This document shows positions 5,903-9,191 of a stretch of DNA of 9,191 bases, one piece after another. Origin of the DNA: a candidate division NC10 bacterium SPGG6. Its GTDB lineage: Bacteria > Methylomirabilota > Methylomirabilia > Methylomirabilales > CSP1-5. The notes below the pieces were generated by a model. The model made no database searches. It was not told where the DNA came from and saw only the letters and a program-made list of their open reading frames with translations. The stretch covers positions 1 to 9,191 of the forward strand of contig LXTG01000048.1 of assembly GCA_001643535.1 (NCBI GenBank). The letters are read 5' to 3'. Both the position numbers and the translations under genes were made by a program. Every line of letters begins with the position of its first letter. The first letter of the stretch is position 1.

Positions 5903-6771
5903 CAGGCAATCTCTCGAGCGTCGAACGCCGGCCCATCTTTACAACACAATTTATAGATTCGTTGATTCATGTTTGAGGGTCCATGGTTCATAGGTTGTCT
6001 TGAGCTCTGAACTGGTATCACACAGCCCATGCAGGCCCCAAAGCCGCACGCCATGTCGGCCTCTAAGGAAACCTGGCAGGGAATCCCGAATCGCTCGGCG
6101 ACCCGAGCGACGGCGTGGAGCATCGGGTGAGGACCGCAGGCATAGATAGCCGACCGAAGGCCGTCGACCGATGACCGCAAATACGTTTCGAGGAGTTCAG
6201 TGACGAGCCCCTGATGGCCAAGGCTGCCATCCTCCGTGGCCACATGAAGCGTCGCTCCTGCCTTTCGAAAGTCGGAGAGGCACAGGACGTCGCTGGCGGC
6301 CTTACCCCCGACAAAGGCCACTAGCTTGTGCCGACCGCGGACAGCGGACCGACGACGGCCGTTTCCATGTTTGACGTTCGCAAGTTTCTCGACGAGCGCG
6401 ACGACCGGAGGAACCCCGATTCCTCCCGCCACCAACAGGGCCGTGCTGAGGTTGGGAGGCACGCGGTAGCCATTTCCCAAGGGGCCAAGCAGGTCCACCC
6501 GATCTCCGGGCTTGAGGTGAGAAAGGGCGGTCGTTCCCTTCCCTAGCACCCTGTAGAGGATCTCCACCACATTCCCCCTTTTTCCTCTGCTCCCCCTCAT
6601 GTGGTGCTGGACTCTCAGGATGCTGTAGGCCCTTGGTAGGAAGGGATCGAGCGAGCCCGAGGGCTTCACCATAACAAACTGCCCAGGTTGAAAGACCAAT
6701 GGGGGTGAGGTGAAGCGCTGGAGAAAGTAATCATGATGGAGCCTCCGAAGGGAATGTACCTCAGCCTGCAC
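5899..6771 (-). CDS. pyrK: Dihydroorotate dehydrogenase electron transfer subunit
   Basis: This flavin/iron-sulfur partner of class 1B PyrD passes electrons from FMN through [2Fe-2S] and FAD to NAD. With GTG at 6771 the product has 290 residues. Order: ferredoxin-reductase-like FAD domain with RAYSIL (47-52) and LLGPLGNGY (94-102); NAD domain with VAGGIGVPP (114-122) and YACGPHPML (210-218); C-terminal cluster site C242-x4-C247-x2-C250 with C277 in CKDGPAF. The start sits 13 bases after the carB stop; longer starts would overlap carB out of frame. The protein is longer than usual PyrK because of inserts at about 55-66, 134-147, 198-207 and 254-271, the last three coinciding with 7-base repeats at 6333-6360, 6152-6179 and 5964-5998. 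None destroys a cofactor residue, so it is probably functional. The stop overlaps the pyrD GTG. Confidence 0.93.
   Translation of the reverse strand: MQAEVHSLRRLHHDYFLQRFTSPPLVFQPGQFVMVKPSGSLDPFLPRAYSILRVQHHMRGSRGKRGNVVEILYRVLGKGTTALSHLKPGDRVDLLGPLGNGYRVPPNLSTALLVAGGIGVPPVVALVEKLANVKHGNGRRRSAVRGRHKLVAFVGGKAASDVLCLSDFRKAGATLHVATEDGSLGHQGLVTELLETYLRSSVDGLRSAIYACGPHPMLHAVARVAERFGIPCQVSLEADMACGFGACMGCVIPVQSSRQPMNHGPSNMNQRIYKLCCKDGPAFDAREIAW
5964..5998. repeat. Heptanucleotide tract within the pyrK Fe-S region
   Basis: Five in-register units: GATTCAT, GTTTGAG, GGTCCAT, GGTTCAT, AGGTTGT. They encode the MNHGPSNMNQ-containing insert (about residues 254-271) between the third and fourth cluster cysteines of PyrK. 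Confidence 0.6.
6152..6179. repeat. Heptanucleotide tract within the pyrK NAD domain
   Basis: Four in-register units: GACCGAA, GGCCGTC, GACCGAT, GACCGCA. They encode RSSVDGLRS just before the YACGP motif of PyrK and match the unit of the pyrD array. Confidence 0.7.
6333..6360. repeat. Heptanucleotide tract in a pyrK loop
   Basis: Four in-register units: GACCGCG, GACAGCG, GACCGAC, GACGGCC. They encode the basic loop GRRRSAVRGR (138-147) in PyrK, between the GGIG region and the next strand. Confidence 0.7.
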
Positions 6772-6784
6772 AAACCACCCCCAG

Positions 6785-9191
6785 TCACCCCTCGTTATAT
6801 TCCTGCAACGTCTTGACCTGGAGCCCTTCCGCCTTGAGGGCTCGGATCCCTTGCACCGCGGCGTGAGCCGCTGCCATGGTCGTGAAGCACGGGATCCCCT
6901 GGGTGATGGCGGTCCGGCGGATGGAGTAGGAGTCAAGGCGTGAGGTGTGTCCCTCGGGGGTGTTGACCACCAAGACGATCTCGCCACTCTGCATCCGGTC
7001 CACGATGTGCGGGCGGACCCCTTCGGTCACCTTGTATACGCGCTCGGTGGGGATGCCCGCCTCCTGAAGGCGCCGGGCCGTGCCGTCCGTAGCCAGGATG
7101 TGAAAGCCGAGTTCGGCAAACGCCTGGCCGAGTGGGGTGAGTTGGGGTTTATCCGGATCCCGAACACTCAAGAAGACCGTCCCATGAAGGGGGAGCGTTC
7201 CGCTCGCTGAGATCTGGGACTTGGCAAAGGCGCGACCGAAGTCCCGGTCGATTCCCATCACCTCGCCAGTCGATTTCATCTCCGGACCGAGGATTGCATC
7301 GACCCCCGGAAACTTGACAAAGGGGAGTACCGCTTCCTTCACCGCCACATGTTTCGGGCGTGGCTCCTCGGTGAATCCCAGCTCTTCCAAAGTCACGCCG
7401 GCCATCACCTTCGTCGCCAGCTTGGCCAAGGGGACTCCCGTCGCCTTGCTGACGAAGGGGATCGTCCGGGAGGCCCGGGGGTTCACCTCCAGGACATAGA
7501 CGGTCGAGTTCTTGATGGCGAACTGAATATTGATCAGCCCCACCACCTGAAGCTCGAGGGCTAACGCCCTCGTCTGCTCACGGATCTCATCGAGGATCTT
7601 GGCCGGCACCGATCGCGGCGGCAGGGAGCAGGCGGAGTCTCCCGAATGGATTCCCGCCTCTTCGATGTGCTCCATAATTCCGCCGATCACGACCTGACGC
7701 CCATCCGCGATGGCATCCACGTCCATCTCGATGGCATCTTCCAGAAACTTGTCGATCAGGACCGGATGCTCGGGAGAGGCCTGAACGGCCCGCTCCATGT
7801 ATTCGATGAGGTTCGCCTCGTCATAGACGATCTCCATGGCCCGACCCCCAAGGACGTATGAGGGGCGGACCAGGGCCGGATAGCCGATTTGTCTGGCGAT
7901 CCGGGCCGCCTCACTCACCGAGATGGCCGTCCCGCTCGGGGCTTGGTTGAGCCCGAGCTGGGTGAGGAGCTCCCGAAACCGCTTCCGGTCTTCCGCCCGG
8001 TCGATGGCGTCCGAGGAGGTCCCCCAGAGGGGGGCCCCGGCCCGCTGTAAGGGAACGGCGAGCTTCAACGGGGTCTGGCCGCCGAATTGGATGATGACGC
8101 CCTCCGGCTGCTCCCGGTCCAGGATGTTCAAAACATCCTCGAGAGTGAGGGGTTCGAAGTAGAGCCGGTCGGAGGTGTCGTAGTCGGTGGAGACTGTCTC
8201 GGGGTTACAGTTAACCATGATGGCCTCGTACCCGAGCTCCTTCAGGGCAAAGGCGGCGTGGACACAACAGTAATCGAATTCGATACCCTGGCCGATCCGA
8301 TTGGGGCCGGACCCCAGGATCACGGCCTTCTTCCGGGTCGTCGGGTTGGCTTCACACTCCCGCTCATAGGTGGAGTAGAGATAGGGGGTGAAAGCCTGGA
8401 ATTCGGCCGCGCAGGTGTCCACCATCTTAAACGTGGCCTGGATCCCCAGCTTCAGTCGTGCGTCCCGGATGCTCAGTTCGTCGGAGCCGGTCAGTTGAGC
8501 CAACCTTCGGTCGGCGAAACCCATCATCTTGGCGATCCGCAGTTTCTGGGGGGTCAGCAGGCGGCGGAGGCTCTTGGACCTTTCAGTTGCAAGGTCTTCT
8601 TCCATCTCGACGATCTCTCGGATATTCTCCAAAAACCAGGGGTCGATCCGGGTCAATCCGTAAATCTCTTGAACATCCATCTTGAGGCGGAAGGCGTCGG
8701 CGATGGCGAACAGCCGCTCCCAGTTGGGGACTCGGAGCCGCTCCCGGACAGCCTCCCGCCAGGCCTTGCCGTTCTTATCGGTGGACCGTGAACCGTGCCC
8801 TACGAATCGACTCTCGAGGCCGTAGACATCGATCTCCAGAGAGCGGATGGCCTTCTGGAGGGCCTCCTTGAAGGTGCGGCCGATCGCCATCACCTCGCCC
8901 ACGGACTTCATCTGGGTGGTCAGGGTTTCATCCGCGCCCGGGAATTTCTCGAACGCAAAGCGAGGGATCTTCACCACGCAGTAGTCCAGCGTGGGCTCGA
9001 AGGAGGCAGGGGTGGACTGGGTGATGTCGTTTCTGATCTCGTCTAGGGTATAGCCGACCGAGAGGAGGGCGGCGATCTTGGCGATGGGGAATCCGGTGGC
9101 CTTGCTGGCCAGAGCCGACGAGCGGGAGACCCTGGGGTTCATCTCGATCACGACCAGTCGCCCATCGGCGGGGTCGACGGCGAACTGGATA
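6785..9191 (-). CDS. carB: Carbamoyl-phosphate synthase large subunit, 5'-truncated by the window
   Basis: CarB makes carbamoyl phosphate from bicarbonate, ammonia (supplied by CarA from glutamine) and two ATP, for pyrimidines and arginine. About 801 residues are visible from IQFAVDPADGRLVV at the window edge to the stop; the missing N-terminus should be near 290 residues judging from E. coli CarB (1073). Seen in order: the end of the first ATP-grasp unit (EMNPRVSRSSALASKATGFP); the oligomerisation domain with VDTCAAEF; the second synthetase unit with GSGPNRIGQGIEFDYCCVHA, CNPETVSTDYDTSDRLYFEP, GGQTPLKLA, SYVLGGRAMEIVYDE and EVNPRASRTIPFVSKATGVP; and the C-terminal MGS-like allosteric domain with LATDGTARRL and VVNTPEG. 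The frame is intact across the window. The variable stretch GHGSRSTDKNG coincides with three 7-base units near 8781-8801. pyrK follows after 13 bases. Confidence 0.97.
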   Translation of the reverse strand, partial: IQFAVDPADGRLVVIEMNPRVSRSSALASKATGFPIAKIAALLSVGYTLDEIRNDITQSTPASFEPTLDYCVVKIPRFAFEKFPGADETLTTQMKSVGEVMAIGRTFKEALQKAIRSLEIDVYGLESRFVGHGSRSTDKNGKAWREAVRERLRVPNWERLFAIADAFRLKMDVQEIYGLTRIDPWFLENIREIVEMEEDLATERSKSLRRLLTPQKLRIAKMMGFADRRLAQLTGSDELSIRDARLKLGIQATFKMVDTCAAEFQAFTPYLYSTYERECEANPTTRKKAVILGSGPNRIGQGIEFDYCCVHAAFALKELGYEAIMVNCNPETVSTDYDTSDRLYFEPLTLEDVLNILDREQPEGVIIQFGGQTPLKLAVPLQRAGAPLWGTSSDAIDRAEDRKRFRELLTQLGLNQAPSGTAISVSEAARIARQIGYPALVRPSYVLGGRAMEIVYDEANLIEYMERAVQASPEHPVLIDKFLEDAIEMDVDAIADGRQVVIGGIMEHIEEAGIHSGDSACSLPPRSVPAKILDEIREQTRALALELQVVGLINIQFAIKNSTVYVLEVNPRASRTIPFVSKATGVPLAKLATKVMAGVTLEELGFTEEPRPKHVAVKEAVLPFVKFPGVDAILGPEMKSTGEVMGIDRDFGRAFAKSQISASGTLPLHGTVFLSVRDPDKPQLTPLGQAFAELGFHILATDGTARRLQEAGIPTERVYKVTEGVRPHIVDRMQSGEIVLVVNTPEGHTSRLDSYSIRRTAITQGIPCFTTMAAAHAAVQGIRALKAEGLQVKTLQEYNEG
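8781..8801. repeat. Possible short heptanucleotide tract in carB
   Basis: GTGGACC, GTGAACC, GTGCCCT are three units in 7-base register, encoding part of the variable GHGSRST segment of CarB. With three degenerate units this could be chance. Confidence 0.3.

Noticed and set aside
6772..6987. Longer pyrK start at 6987
   Set aside because: It would add 72 residues fully overlapping carB out of frame, with no similarity to PyrK; the GTG at 6771 fits the family start.
8087..8791. 234-codon plus-strand frame opposite carB
   Set aside because: Antisense shadow of highly conserved CarB sequence.

Overview
The window is about 60% GC and densely coding. It reads as chromosomal core metabolism from a high-GC Gram-negative-type bacterium, probably an uncultivated lineage. 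The tandem heptanucleotide arrays and protein styles fit groups such as NC10/Methylomirabilota, Rokubacteria or deltaproteobacterial relatives, but that placement is inference. I see no mobile element, rRNA, tRNA or CRISPR array.

Layout. (1) Positions 1-1931, minus strand: a class-V PLP aminotransferase followed 25 bases later by serA (3-phosphoglycerate dehydrogenase). serA leaves the window at base 1 and carries a one-base frameshift in a run of eight C (plus strand). A near-consensus sigma-70 promoter at 2118-2146 drives this pair through a leader of about 180 bases that could form several hairpins. (2) Positions 2238-4481, plus strand: a compact operon of an exported thioredoxin-like (TlpA/ResA-type) protein, an EamA-family membrane transporter and an undecaprenyl-diphosphate-synthase-like cis-prenyltransferase. 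(3) Positions 4482-4837: a non-coding convergent gap with hairpins. (4) Positions 4838-9191, minus strand: the pyrimidine genes carB (5' end outside the window), pyrK and pyrD. They make carbamoyl phosphate and a class 1B, NAD-dependent dihydroorotate dehydrogenase.

The most interesting feature is the thioredoxin-like gene. Its frame is interrupted by one in-frame TGA at 2442-2444, exactly at the first cysteine of the CxxC active site (W-H-S-G-U-P-G-C). A hairpin with a GUC apical loop begins 12 bases after the TGA, matching the general form of a bacterial SECIS element. The downstream half keeps a full thioredoxin fold, and its stop codon overlaps the next start (ATGA). The best reading is a secreted or periplasmic selenoprotein with a UxxC redox site.

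The second theme is a family of degenerate 7-base tandem repeats (GACCGAG-type and variants). They have invaded or expanded inside the coding frames of pyrD (N-terminal extension), pyrK (at least three surface inserts) and possibly carB, and also lie just past the pyrD stop. Seven is not a multiple of three and these units lack stops in the frames used, so the arrays are read as 7-residue peptide repeats and leave the enzymes open.
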